NCBI GenBank assembly: GCA_018814405.1
Contig: JAHIZO010000010.1
Span: forward strand, 207,166-271,165
Reading direction: 5' to 3'
Length of the DNA stretch: 64,000 bases
From: Gammaproteobacteria bacterium
Lineage (GTDB): Bacteria > Pseudomonadota > Gammaproteobacteria > Burkholderiales > Gallionellaceae
Shown: positions 51,147 through 61,634 of the stretch, piece after piece
Layout of the letters: the number at the start of each line of letters is the position of its first letter
How positions within the stretch are numbered: the stretch's first letter is position 1
The notes under the pieces: model-generated
What the model saw: only the letters and a program-made list of their open reading frames with translations
Databases searched by the model: none
Told to the model about the DNA's origin: nothing
Program-made: the position numbers and the translations under genes

Positions 51147-52214
51147 ATGAATTCAATCGCCCATTCCCCCCACGCGCACGCGCCGAGTTCCATCGGCAAG
51201 GTGATGCTCACCGTGATGCTGGCACTGGCACCAGCCACCGTGTTCGGATTTTGGCTGTACGGTTGGCCCGCCATCAATCTGTGGGCAGTGTCGCTGATCG
51301 CCGCCATCCTCGGTGAAGCCTTCGTCATCCGCATCCAGCAGCGCGCGGTGAAGCCGGTGTTGATGGACGGCTCCGGCATCCTCACTGCATGGTTGCTGGC
51401 CTTGTCCTTGCCGCCGTATGCACCCTGGTGGATAGCGGTGGTCGGCAGTCTGTTCGCGGTCGTCGTCGGCAAACAGATCTTCGGCGGGTTGGGACAGAAC
51501 GTGTTCAATCCGGCGATGGCGGCGCGTGTGATGCTGCTCATCTCATTCCCGCTGGAGATGACGACCTGGGGCGCCCCTTTGCCGCTGACTTCACCGAACG
51601 GATTGAATCTGATCGAAGGTCTGCGCGTCACCTTCCTCAGCCAGCCGATCGACGGCATGGCTAGCGCTTCGCTGCTCGGCCATGTGAAGACCGAGTTCAC
51701 GCGCGGCATCGGTCTCGATCAGGCGCTCACCGGTTTCTTCACGCCGATGGATGCGCTGTGGGGGATGCGTGCCGGCAGTCTGGGTGAGACGGCAGCATTG
51801 TTGCTGCTGCTGGGCGGACTCGTCCTCATCGCGCGTCGCATCATCACCTGGCATGCGCCGGTCGCCATGTTGCTGGGCGTGGCCGTGCCCGCGCTGATCT
51901 TCAGCCTCATCGACGGTAACCACTATGCCGGGCCGCTGGTGCATCTGCTGTCCGGCGGTGTGATGCTGGGCGCGTTCTTCATCGTCACCGATCCGGTCAC
52001 GTCACCGAATACGGCCAAAGGGCAGTTCATCTTCGGGCTGGGCTGCGGTCTGCTCACCTGGGTCATCCGTACTTGGGGTGGTTATCCGGAAGGCGTCGCT
52101 TTCGCGGTGCTGCTGATGAATGCCGCCACGCCGCTCATCGACCAATACGTGAAACCGCGCATCTATGGCCGCGACAGCAAGGGCGTCGCATTGCCCGCGA
52201 AGAAGGGGGCGTGA
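51147..52214 (+). CDS. rnfD: Rnf complex membrane subunit RnfD
   Basis: Membrane subunit with covalently bound FMN. The 355-residue protein has about nine helices. The flavinylation motif is of the S/T-G-A-T type: near residue 175 the sequence EFTRGIGLDQALTG precedes the conserved loop, but the exact FMN-threonine is not certain by eye. GDGSGILTAWLLALSLPP-like and FGGLGQNVFNPAMAARV segments are family hallmarks. It overlaps rnfG by one base. Confidence 0.94.
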   Translation: MNSIAHSPHAHAPSSIGKVMLTVMLALAPATVFGFWLYGWPAINLWAVSLIAAILGEAFVIRIQQRAVKPVLMDGSGILTAWLLALSLPPYAPWWIAVVGSLFAVVVGKQIFGGLGQNVFNPAMAARVMLLISFPLEMTTWGAPLPLTSPNGLNLIEGLRVTFLSQPIDGMASASLLGHVKTEFTRGIGLDQALTGFFTPMDALWGMRAGSLGETAALLLLLGGLVLIARRIITWHAPVAMLLGVAVPALIFSLIDGNHYAGPLVHLLSGGVMLGAFFIVTDPVTSPNTAKGQFIFGLGCGLLTWVIRTWGGYPEGVAFAVLLMNAATPLIDQYVKPRIYGRDSKGVALPAKKGA

Positions 52215-52834
52215 TGAAACTCGAAGCACTGCGCGCCAAACTCGGTTATCAGGCGATGCTGCTGGGCAGCGTGGCGTTGCTCACCAGTGCGGCACTGGCA
52301 TTCGCCTCGCTGGTCACCGGGCCGGACATCAAGGCGGCGGAAGAAGCCGACCTCAAGCAATCGCTGACGCAGGTGTTGCCGGGCAGCTACGACAACGAAC
52401 TGTTGAAAGACACGGTGACATTGCCGGGTGCGGATGGCGAGGTGCTGGCTTGGCGCGCACGCAACAAGGGCAAGGTGGAGGCGGTGGTGTATCGCGTCAC
52501 TGGCTACGGCTACTCCGGTGCCATCGTGTGTGTGATGGGCATCTCGCGCGAGGGAAAGATATTGGGTGTGCGCGTCATCAAACATGCGGAGACGCCGGGG
52601 CTGGGCGACAAGATCGAACCGGCCAAGGCTGACTGGATACACAGCTTCGCAGGCAAGTGGCTGGGTGAACCGCCCATCGACAAGTGGGCGGTGAAGAAAG
52701 ATGGTGGTGTGTTCGATCAGTTCGCCGGCGCAACCATCACACCGCGCGCGGTGGTGAAGGCGGTGAAGGAAGGTTTGCAGTTCTTCGATGCGAACAAGAT
52801 GCAATTGCTCGACGAAGCAGGAGAAGGCAAATGA
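52214..52834 (+). CDS. rnfG: Rnf complex FMN subunit RnfG
   Basis: Periplasmic FMN-binding subunit anchored by one N-terminal helix (AMLLGSVALLTSAALAFASL in part, about 14-33). The 206-residue protein has the flavinylation motif FAGATITPRAVV near residue 175 (FMN on the Thr of GATI). Its stop codon overlaps an ATG (52831) that reads into a repeat, where rnfE would normally begin. Confidence 0.94.
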   Translation: MKLEALRAKLGYQAMLLGSVALLTSAALAFASLVTGPDIKAAEEADLKQSLTQVLPGSYDNELLKDTVTLPGADGEVLAWRARNKGKVEAVVYRVTGYGYSGAIVCVMGISREGKILGVRVIKHAETPGLGDKIEPAKADWIHSFAGKWLGEPPIDKWAVKKDGGVFDQFAGATITPRAVVKAVKEGLQFFDANKMQLLDEAGEGK

Positions 52835-52848
52835 GTGAAAAACCGGAT

Positions 52849-52965
52849 GTCCACGAAAGACACGAAATAAAAACCTCATGGCCAGAGGTGCGCCGTGCAA
52901 ACCTGCCTGAAGGAGGTCGCGTCTCGAGTGTGCATTGTTCGTGTGTTCTCGTGTCTTTAGTGGAC
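52849..52965. repeat. Dispersed inverted repeat, copy C2
   Basis: Arms GTCCACGAAAGACACGAA and CGTGTCTTTAGTGGAC close about 85 bases. It is of the same type as 44924-45043. It lies directly at the rnfG/rnfE junction. Confidence 0.78.
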
Positions 52966-52982
52966 AGAAATGGGGTTTCAAG

Positions 52983-53663
52983 ATGAACGAAAAATACGGT
53001 CGTATCACGCGTGAAGGGATCTGGGACAACAACGTCGTGTTCGCCCAGATGCTGGCGCTGTGCCCGTTGCTGGCGGTGACCAGCACGGCCACCAACGGAT
53101 TGGGTATGGGCCTGGCAAGTACTGCCGTGATGTTGCTGGCCAACATCATCGTGTCCAGTGTGCGCCACCTGATCAGCCCCGAAGTGCGCATTCCGGTCTA
53201 CATCGTGTTGATCGCCACGCTGGTGACACTGGTGGACATGAGTCTGAATGCTTGGGCGCACGAGCTGTACAAAGTGCTGGGCCTGTTCATCGCGCTGATC
53301 GTGGTGAATTGCGCCATCCTCGGTCGCGTGGAATCGTTCGCGTCCAAGAACTCGGTGCCGGATGCGGCGCTGGACGGTTTGATGATGGGCATGGGTTTCA
53401 CGCTGGCGCTGGTGGCGCTGGGTGGCGTGCGCGAGATATTGGGTAGCGGCACGCTGTTCGCCAATGCACATCTGTTGTTGGGATCGGCATTCGCCTTTCT
53501 TGAGATCACCATCATCCCCGACTACAAAGGTTTTCTGCTGATGATCCTGCCACCGGGCGGTTTCATGGCATTAGGGTTCATTTTGGCTGCGAAGCGCCTG
53601 TACGACCGCCGCCGTGCTGAACGTGCGGCAGCAGTCGTTGCGGTTGCCGGTCAGGAGGCCTGA
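52983..53663 (+). CDS. rnfE: Rnf complex membrane subunit RnfE
   Basis: Six-helix inner-membrane subunit related to RnfA. The 226-residue protein begins [21 protein letters not shown] (family start, quoted in part) and has the CPLLAVTST and NCAILGRVE motifs around the membrane Fe-S site. The start lies 148 bases after rnfG because a repeat is inserted. The upstream site (ATGGGGTTTCAAG) is a weak ribosome site. Confidence 0.94.
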   Translation: MNEKYGRITREGIWDNNVVFAQMLALCPLLAVTSTATNGLGMGLASTAVMLLANIIVSSVRHLISPEVRIPVYIVLIATLVTLVDMSLNAWAHELYKVLGLFIALIVVNCAILGRVESFASKNSVPDAALDGLMMGMGFTLALVALGGVREILGSGTLFANAHLLLGSAFAFLEITIIPDYKGFLLMILPPGGFMALGFILAAKRLYDRRRAERAAAVVAVAGQEA

Positions 53664-53664
53664 G

Positions 53665-53946
53665 ATGCAAGTCGGTATCGCTTACTCAGAACCCGTCAAC
53701 CAGCTCTGGCTACGTATCGAAGTGCCGGAGGAAGCCACCGTGCAGCTCGCCATCGAGCAGTCCGGCATCCTCAACAAGTTCCCATACATCGATCTGGAAA
53801 CATACAAGGTCGGCGTCTACGGAAAGATGGCCGAGCTGGATGACAAGCTTAAACCGGGCGACCGGATCGAGATCTATCGTGCCATCACTGCCGATCCTGC
53901 GACTGTGCCACGCAGAGTATTCGCCAGTGATGACGATGATGAGTAA
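53665..53946 (+). CDS. rnfH: RnfH family ubiquitin-like protein
   Basis: A 93-residue beta-grasp protein that accompanies nif-type rnf operons. The segment QLAIEQSGILNKFPYIDLE and the GDRIEIYRAITADP region are typical of the RnfH/YfjF family. It has a GGAGG site 6 bases upstream of the ATG, which follows the rnfE stop by one base. Function in the complex is unknown; the gene is thought to help assembly. Confidence 0.9.
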   Translation: MQVGIAYSEPVNQLWLRIEVPEEATVQLAIEQSGILNKFPYIDLETYKVGVYGKMAELDDKLKPGDRIEIYRAITADPATVPRRVFASDDDDE

Positions 53947-53984
53947 CACCAATTTTCTTTAACCAACCATCAGGAAACATAACC

Positions 53985-54542
53985 ATGCTATTCGACACCT
54001 ACGAAACCAAAGGCCTGCTGTTCAACATGAACTTCAAAGAGACCGACGGCAACTACGCGGGCTATCGCGGCGACCTCGTGCTGGAACTGGGCGAAGCCGG
54101 TGACGCATCGGGCCATCGCAAGCCGCCCGTATCCACTATCAAGAACACCGTGGTGTTGGCTGAAGGCGACAAGATCAAGCTGTACGTTGGTAGCCTGGAC
54201 GACCTCGCGCTGTTGCCAAAGGTGCTCGACTACTATCAGGCGGACTTCGCTGCCGATGTGAAGATCATCCTGTTCGTGGTGAACATAGCCAAGCCGCTGG
54301 TCATCGAGACTGCCGGTCTGAGCATCGCCACCATCTCCATGCAGGAAGGTCTGATCTGGAACGAGCTGATCGACATCGCCGCGCTGGAAAAGGGTGACTT
54401 CAAGGGTCAGACACCGACTGCAAAGATCGCTACCGTGTACAAGGCTTTGTCCGACTACAAACCCAAGGGTGATGTGGTGTCGTTCGAAGAAGCACTGACA
54501 CGCACAGTCGAGTTGACTCGTGCAGGTCGCGGCCCTGTGTAA
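53985..54542 (+). CDS. Unrecognised conserved protein between rnfH and nifF
   Basis: A 185-residue soluble protein with alternating strands and helices: TVVLAEGDKIKLYVGSLDDL, DVKIILFVVNIAKPLVIETAGL and SMQEGLIWNELIDIAAL. No cysteines and no membrane helix are visible. It has an AGGAAA site. It lies 38 bases after rnfH and 6 bases before the flavodoxin gene, so it is probably part of the electron-supply operon. I do not recognise the family. Confidence 0.82.
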   Translation: MLFDTYETKGLLFNMNFKETDGNYAGYRGDLVLELGEAGDASGHRKPPVSTIKNTVVLAEGDKIKLYVGSLDDLALLPKVLDYYQADFAADVKIILFVVNIAKPLVIETAGLSIATISMQEGLIWNELIDIAALEKGDFKGQTPTAKIATVYKALSDYKPKGDVVSFEEALTRTVELTRAGRGPV

Positions 54543-55429
<887 letters not shown>

Positions 55430-55619
55430 GTGGATAGTACCAACTAAAAACAGTCGAGTATTTGCTGTAGCCCCTTGTCCTGACTAGTCGGCGCTACTCA
55501 TTGCGCGTGTAGAATGATCCGTGCAATGAGTCGCTATCGATAACGCTGCTTGGTCTGATGTGTCCAAAGAATACATAGCCAGAATACAAAGGCTATCTGA
55601 GCAATAAGGGGGATGGCTG

Positions 55620-57524
55620 GTGCAGAAGTCTTTGTCAGAGGAAACGTCTAGTTTTAGAAAACAGGTGCTGGCAATTTCCATAGCCAGCGCGCTGGCGCTC
55701 GCCAGCGCTTTGCTGTTCGGCATGATGAGCGTGTCTCACTTCAATGAGGTTGAAGCGACCTGGGAAATGCATAACCATCGCGCTACTAAGATCGCCATCC
55801 TTTCCTCTGACCTGAATCACCATATTGGTTACGGCGGTTTCATCCATAACTTCAAGAATCTGGTGTTGCGTCGTGATATGGCGCGCTACAAGGGCGAGAT
55901 CGAGCACGACATCGTGCAGCTCAGGCTGGATATCAAGCTGCTTGATGAAGAACTAAAGTTGCCGGAGGACAGGGCCGCCGTCAGACAGATCAGTGATACG
56001 TTCGAAGAGTACATAGGCAAATATCATCTGGCGGCAAGTTTGATCGCGCAAAATAAGAATCAACGCCAGATCGATGATGTGGTGAAGGTTTCAGATACCA
56101 AGGCGATCGCGGCAGTTGAGCACCTCATGGCTCGTATAAATGAGCGTGCGCAGGATGCTGAGCGGCGGGCAAAGGCGGTGCAGCAAGACGCCATGAAGTT
56201 TTTGAAGATCGGCGGCATTCTGGTCATTGCCGCGATGCTCGCCGCCACGCTGGCGTTGATCATGTTCCTGCAGCGCGTTGTGCGCGCGAATGAACTGATC
56301 CGCAGGACGCAGGAGCGTCTGGATATTCTGCTGGATACTTCACCCGACCCGATGATGTCAGTCGACCCGGGCGGTCGGATCACACGCGCGAATCAGATGG
56401 CTGCCAAGTTCTTCGGTTATTCGACGGCCGAATTGCTGAACATGACCGTCGAACAGTTGATCCCGGATCGTTACCGCGCCATGCATAAGGGGCACCGCGA
56501 TGAGTATTTCACATCGCCTCGCCATCGCGGTATGGGAGATAAAGATTTCAAACTGGTTGCACTTACCCGTGATGGACGCGAACCGAATGTGGAGATCAGC
56601 CTGAGTCATAGCGGCAGCGGTGATGACCGTCTTGCGACCATCACCATCCGAGATGTGACAGAGCGAGAGAAGAGTCGTCAGGAAGTGGAGGCGGCTCGCC
56701 GCGCAGCCGAAGAGGCGCTGGCGCGCCAGAAGGTGATGCAGAACGAACTGGTGCAGGCTGAGAAGATGGTGGCGCTGGGCAGTCTGGTGGCCGGTGTGGC
56801 GCATGAGATCAATACGCCTGTAGGTGTGACGCTGGCTTCGGCGACGCATCTGGAGTCCGAGACGCGCAAAGCGGATGCGCGCTATCACGAGGGCGAGCTT
56901 ACCGAGGAAGGACTGGAGGAATATTTTTCGACCGCACGTCAGGCTACGCAGATGATGACGCTTAACAGCCAGCGCGCATCCGACCTGATCCAAAGCTTCA
57001 AGCAGGTCGCAGTCGATCAGACCGGCGGGGAACGCCGCAGCTTCGATCTGGCTGTCTATCTGGATGAGATACTGCTGTCATTGCGCCCCAGTCTGAAGAA
57101 GAGTGATGTGGAGGTGTCGGTGGATTGTGCGGAAGGGGTCGTGGTGGATGGTTTGCCCGGCGCGTTGTCGCAAATCGTGACCAATCTGATCATGAACTCG
57201 CTGACCCATGCATTCGATGTTTCCACCCAGGGGCATATCGATATTTCGGCACGACTATCCGGTGAATGGATAGAACTCATCTATCGCGATAACGGTAAAG
57301 GCATCCCCCGCGAACTGCAGGGCAAAGTGTTTGAGCCGTTCTTTACTACCAGGCGTGGCTCGGGAGGCAGCGGGCTGGGGTTGCATCTGGTATACAACAT
57401 CGTGTATCAGACGTTGAAGGGTACGCTCATGTTGGCAAGCGAGCCCGGGCAAGGGGTGACTTTTACTATCAGGTTCCCGCGCGTGTTACCCAAGATCAAT
57501 ATTGAGGGGGATGGCAATGACTGA
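55620..57524 (+). CDS. Membrane sensor histidine kinase with PAS domain
   Basis: A 634-residue kinase. Helix 1 (about 14-36) and helix 2 (about 200-222) border a 160-residue periplasmic helical sensor. A PAS domain (about 235-350; DPGGRITRANQMAAKFFGYS in part) follows, then the phosphoacceptor region AGVAHEINTPVGV (His near 395) and the ATP-binding domain (NSLTHAF, DNGKGIP, GSGLGLHLV). The start is GTG with an AAGGGGG site 8 bases upstream. It overlaps the response-regulator gene by 8 bases and so is its likely partner. Confidence 0.9.
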   Translation: MQKSLSEETSSFRKQVLAISIASALALASALLFGMMSVSHFNEVEATWEMHNHRATKIAILSSDLNHHIGYGGFIHNFKNLVLRRDMARYKGEIEHDIVQLRLDIKLLDEELKLPEDRAAVRQISDTFEEYIGKYHLAASLIAQNKNQRQIDDVVKVSDTKAIAAVEHLMARINERAQDAERRAKAVQQDAMKFLKIGGILVIAAMLAATLALIMFLQRVVRANELIRRTQERLDILLDTSPDPMMSVDPGGRITRANQMAAKFFGYSTAELLNMTVEQLIPDRYRAMHKGHRDEYFTSPRHRGMGDKDFKLVALTRDGREPNVEISLSHSGSGDDRLATITIRDVTEREKSRQEVEAARRAAEEALARQKVMQNELVQAEKMVALGSLVAGVAHEINTPVGVTLASATHLESETRKADARYHEGELTEEGLEEYFSTARQATQMMTLNSQRASDLIQSFKQVAVDQTGGERRSFDLAVYLDEILLSLRPSLKKSDVEVSVDCAEGVVVDGLPGALSQIVTNLIMNSLTHAFDVSTQGHIDISARLSGEWIELIYRDNGKGIPRELQGKVFEPFFTTRRGSGGSGLGLHLVYNIVYQTLKGTLMLASEPGQGVTFTIRFPRVLPKINIEGDGND

Positions 57525-58989
57525 AGAGAAGAAGCCGCTCAAGCTTAAGGCAGGAAGCCCGCAGGAAAAACAAACATCGCGCCCACGCAAAGATTGGCGT
57601 GTGCTGGTGGTCGATGATGATGAGGAAGTGCATGCCGTCACGCGCATGATCCTGGGCAAGATGCGTTACAAGGATCGGGCGATAACATTGTTGTCCGCTT
57701 ATTCCGCGGCTGAGGCCAGGGTGGTGATGGAGAACGAGAAAGACATCGCGGTCGTGCTGTTGGATGTGGTGATGGAGACGGACGATGCCGGTTTGCAACT
57801 GGTGAAGGTGATACGCGAGGAAATATTCAACACGGCGGTGCGCATCATCCTGCGCACCGGGCAGCCGGGGCAGGCACCCGAGGAGCGCGTCATCGCTGAT
57901 TACGACATCAATGACTACAAAGCAAAGAGCGAGCTGACCGCGCAGAAACTCTTCACTACGGTGATCGCCGCATTGCGTTCTTACGAGACCATCGTTTCCT
58001 TGGTCAAGACGCGCAAGGGCCTGGAGAAGATACTGGATAGTTCGAGTGCGCTGTTTCAGGTGCACTCGATCCAGAACTTCGCTTCCGGGGTGCTCATGCA
58101 GCTGTCGGGTTTTCTGGAGTGCCAACCTAACGGCATCATCTGTGTGCAGCCGGATCAAGCTGCGATGGAGGGCGAGTGGCCGTGCAGCGGTTTGCAGATA
58201 CTGGCCAGCACAGGCGAATACTGCCAATGCACGAACTGTCTGCAGGAAAGCGATTGCAAACATACCGAGATGTTGCAACTGATACACAAAGCGCTCGCCG
58301 AAGAGAAGAACCAGTTGGGTGAGAACTATACCGTTTTGTACTTTAAGACAGGGAACACCCCGGCAACGGCCGCGTTGTTGCATGGCGGTCTGTGTGATGC
58401 GGACGAGAACGACAGGCAACTGCTGGAAGTGTTCGCGTCCAAGATATCGCTCGCATTCTCGAATGCCATCCACTACCAGAAGATGATTACCGCAGAAGCC
58501 GCATCGACCATCGACTTCCTGACCGGTCTGAACAATCGTCGGCAGTTGCTGCGCATCGGTGTGCCGCTGGTGGCGGGTGCCAATCGCAGCGGCAAGTCGC
58601 TGGCGGTGGCGATGATAGACATCGATCACTTCAAAGAGATCAACGATACATATGGGCACGATGCGGGTGACGAGGTGCTGAAACGTATCGCCACTCTGAT
58701 GAAAGATCGTTTCCGCAGCAGTGATGTCGTGGCGCGCTTTGGTGGAGAAGAATTCTGCGTCATCGCCTCCAGTCTTACACCGCAGGTTGCCTATGAGCTG
58801 TTTGACGAATTCCGCCGAAGCCTGGAAGAAACGACTATGGACATCAACGGTGAATCGACACGGATAACTGTCAGTATCGGGATATCGACATTGCTTGCCG
58901 ACAGTGTCGATGCCATGATCTCTGCGGCAGACCAGATGCTGTATCGCGCGAAACAAGATGGCCGGAACCGGGTGGTCATGGACAGTTGA
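57517..58989 (+). CDS. Response regulator with DUF3369-like region and GGDEF output
   Basis: A 490-residue regulator: receiver domain (about 20-150, phospho-Asp near 83 in VVLLDVVME), a DUF3369/GAF-like middle (about 160-310, including ILDSSSALFQVHSIQNFASG and a Cys-rich patch CQCTNCLQESDC), and a GGDEF-type domain with FGGEEFCVI (GGEEF, an active variant) near 409. ATG 57517 is used because the GAGGGGG site ends at 57510. Phosphorylation would set c-di-GMP synthesis. Confidence 0.9.
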   Translation: MTEEKKPLKLKAGSPQEKQTSRPRKDWRVLVVDDDEEVHAVTRMILGKMRYKDRAITLLSAYSAAEARVVMENEKDIAVVLLDVVMETDDAGLQLVKVIREEIFNTAVRIILRTGQPGQAPEERVIADYDINDYKAKSELTAQKLFTTVIAALRSYETIVSLVKTRKGLEKILDSSSALFQVHSIQNFASGVLMQLSGFLECQPNGIICVQPDQAAMEGEWPCSGLQILASTGEYCQCTNCLQESDCKHTEMLQLIHKALAEEKNQLGENYTVLYFKTGNTPATAALLHGGLCDADENDRQLLEVFASKISLAFSNAIHYQKMITAEAASTIDFLTGLNNRRQLLRIGVPLVAGANRSGKSLAVAMIDIDHFKEINDTYGHDAGDEVLKRIATLMKDRFRSSDVVARFGGEEFCVIASSLTPQVAYELFDEFRRSLEETTMDINGESTRITVSIGISTLLADSVDAMISAADQMLYRAKQDGRNRVVMDS

Positions 58990-59115
58990 TGTTCGCAAGC
59001 CGGCTTGCCCGGATAGGTCGCGCGCCGCTCTGGCACCCAACATATGATCGGAAGTGGATTCAGTCTGGCACGCTATTCGCTTATTGCTTTGTAGGAAAAC
59101 CTACAGACCAAAGCC

Positions 59116-60564
59116 ATGGAACTCGCCAAAGACGAATACACCCCCCACACCGCCTACGATGAACTATTGGATCGTGATCTGAAGCCACGCCCGGCTGCGC
59201 AGCACTTGTTCGACTATTTGAACTCGCTGAATGAAGATGAGTTGAGCACGCGGCGGCAGGCAGTAGACGCCACCATCATGGCTATGGGCATCACCTTCAC
59301 GGTATATAGCGAGGCAGGCAATATCGACCGTGTGTGGCCGTTCGACCCGATCCCGCGGGTGATGGGGCGCAAGGAATGGGAATCTATTCAGGCCGGACTC
59401 AAGCAGCGGCTGCGCGCCCTGAACCTGTTCATCAACGATCTGTACAACGAGCAGCGCATCATCAAAGATTGCGTATTCCCGGCCGATGTACTGGAAGGAT
59501 CGGGTAACTTCCGTCCGCAATGCGTGGGTATCACGCCCCGCTTTGGCGTGTGGGCACACATCTGCGGCACCGACTTGGTGCGTGATAAAGATGGCACCGT
59601 TTATGTGCTGGAAGATAATCTGCGCGTGCCATCCGGCGTCTCCTACATGCTGGAGAACCGCCAGATCATGAAGCGCATCTTCCCCGAGGTGTTCCGCACC
59701 ACCAATATTTTGCCGGTGGATGACTATCCCACCCGGCTTTACCAGATGCTGGCTTCGCTCTCGCCGCGCGAAGGGGCACAGCCGGTGATCGCCGTGCTCA
59801 CGCCGGGCATCTATAACTCCGCTTACTTTGAACACAGTTATCTGGCGCAGCAGATGGGCGCCTTCCTGGTAGAAGGCAGCGACATGGTGGTGGGGGCAGA
59901 CGACATCGTCTACATGAAGACCATCACCGGTTTGCAGCGCGTGGATGTGATCTATCGCCGCATCGACGATGCCTTCCTCGATCCCGAAGTGTTCAACCCC
60001 GATTCGGTGCTGGGCACGCCGGGCTTGATGCGCGCTTGGCGCAAAGGCAATGTCGGTATCGCCAACGCGCCGGGCGCGGGTGTGGCCGACGACAAGGTGG
60101 TGTATTCGTTCGTGCCGCAGATCATCAACTATTATTTGAACGAAGCACCCATCCTCGCTAACGTACCGAGTTATCTGTGCATGATTGAAGATCAGCGCGA
60201 CTATGTGTTGGCGAATCTGGACAAGCTGGTGGTGAAACCGGCCAATGAATCGGGCGGATACGGCATGCTGATCGGCCCGCGCGCGACGCAGGAAGAGCGC
60301 GATCAGTTCGCCAGACTTATCCGCGCCAACCCGCGTAACTACATGGCACAACCCACGTTGGAAATCTCAACTGCACCGACGCTGGTGGATGGCAAGCTGG
60401 CACCGCGCCATCTTGATCTGCGACCTTTCGTTTTGCAGTCAGACCAGTTGTACGCCACCACCGGCGGCCTGACGCGCGTTGCCATGCGCAAGGGTTCACT
60501 AGTGGTCAACTCTTCGCAGGGTGGCGGCAGCAAAGACACCTGGATCGTGGAGGACGCATCATGA
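59116..60564 (+). CDS. Circularly permuted ATP-grasp protein (Anbu operon)
   Basis: A 482-residue protein of the CP-ATP-grasp family (DUF404/DUF407). Segments GNFRPQCVGITPRFGVWAHI, YVLEDNLRVPSGVSYML and VVKPANESGGYGMLIGP (nucleotide site) are characteristic. These proteins, together with alpha-E and transglutaminase-like proteins, are thought to make or modify peptides linked to the Anbu proteasome relative. It overlaps the alpha-E gene by ATGA. Confidence 0.9.
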   Translation: MELAKDEYTPHTAYDELLDRDLKPRPAAQHLFDYLNSLNEDELSTRRQAVDATIMAMGITFTVYSEAGNIDRVWPFDPIPRVMGRKEWESIQAGLKQRLRALNLFINDLYNEQRIIKDCVFPADVLEGSGNFRPQCVGITPRFGVWAHICGTDLVRDKDGTVYVLEDNLRVPSGVSYMLENRQIMKRIFPEVFRTTNILPVDDYPTRLYQMLASLSPREGAQPVIAVLTPGIYNSAYFEHSYLAQQMGAFLVEGSDMVVGADDIVYMKTITGLQRVDVIYRRIDDAFLDPEVFNPDSVLGTPGLMRAWRKGNVGIANAPGAGVADDKVVYSFVPQIINYYLNEAPILANVPSYLCMIEDQRDYVLANLDKLVVKPANESGGYGMLIGPRATQEERDQFARLIRANPRNYMAQPTLEISTAPTLVDGKLAPRHLDLRPFVLQSDQLYATTGGLTRVAMRKGSLVVNSSQGGGSKDTWIVEDAS

Positions 60565-61553
60565 TGCTCGCCCGCGTTGCAGAGAATCTGTATTGGATGG
60601 CGCGTAATCTGGAGCGCGCCGAGAACACCGCACGCCTGATCAACAGCACCACCTATGTGTTGCTCGACCTGCCGCATGGCGCGACGTTCGGCTGGAAGAA
60701 CCTGGCCGAGATCGCCGGACTGGACGATCTGTTCGCCAAGACCTATCCCGAGGCGAACGAAGAATCCATCATGCGTTTCCTTATCGAGGATGAGGCGAAT
60801 CCCAGCTCCATCTTCGCCTGTGTGAAATATGCGCGCGAGAACACACGCACCCTGCGCGAAGTGCTGCCCGCCGAGATGTGGGAGCGCATCAACAGTCTAT
60901 ATATCTATGTGCGCCAGAACGCGCATGCTGCATGCAAGAGTCGCCGTGAACGCTATATGGTGCTGAACGAGGTCATCCAGCAACGGCATGCCATAGTCGG
61001 CCTGTTCTCCGGCACCATGCCGCATGATGATGCTTACCAGCTGATCAAGCTTGGCCGCAACATCGAACGCGCCGACATGACCACGCGTATCCTGGATCTG
61101 CATTCCGCAATCAGCTTTTCCGACGAGAGCGTGGTGCGCGAAGCATTGGTGGAACGCATCTGGATGAGCACGCTCGAATCGCTGTCTGCTTACCAAACCT
61201 ATCGGCGCCTAGTCTCCATGCATGTGCGCAGTGATGATGCCGTGCGCTTCCTGTTGCAGGACATGCGCTTCCCGCGCAGTGTGGCGCATTGTCTGAGCGA
61301 GATGGAAGCCTGCTTCAAGCTGATGCCCAAGTCTCAGCAGCTGCAGCAACTCACTATTCTGTTGAGTCTCAAGATCGCCCAGCACGACACATCCAAGCTG
61401 GATGCGGCGGCCTTGCACGAATATATCGACGTGTTGCAGATGCAGTTAGGCGAGATACACGATGCGCTGTTGCAGAACTATTTCCATGCCTGGCAAGACG
61501 GCGTTCTGCCTCCCGGTCAGACACAGGGCGAGATCGAGTTTGCCCAGCAATGA
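60561..61553 (+). CDS. Alpha-E domain protein (DUF403)
   Basis: A 330-residue all-helical protein with the family start MLARVAENLYWMARNLERAENTARL (in part) and further GRNIERADMTTRILDLHSAI and RFLLQDMRFPRSVAHCL. The alpha-E family is always found with CP-ATP-grasp proteins; the biochemical role is unknown. It overlaps the ATP-grasp gene and precedes anbu by 81 bases. Confidence 0.92.
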   Translation: MMLARVAENLYWMARNLERAENTARLINSTTYVLLDLPHGATFGWKNLAEIAGLDDLFAKTYPEANEESIMRFLIEDEANPSSIFACVKYARENTRTLREVLPAEMWERINSLYIYVRQNAHAACKSRRERYMVLNEVIQQRHAIVGLFSGTMPHDDAYQLIKLGRNIERADMTTRILDLHSAISFSDESVVREALVERIWMSTLESLSAYQTYRRLVSMHVRSDDAVRFLLQDMRFPRSVAHCLSEMEACFKLMPKSQQLQQLTILLSLKIAQHDTSKLDAAALHEYIDVLQMQLGEIHDALLQNYFHAWQDGVLPPGQTQGEIEFAQQ

Positions 61554-61634
61554 AGGTGCGTGGTAGTGTTGCGCGCACGCGAAACGCTTTGACGCGAATC
61601 CGCGACTATAACTACATGAACTGATTGAATCTAT

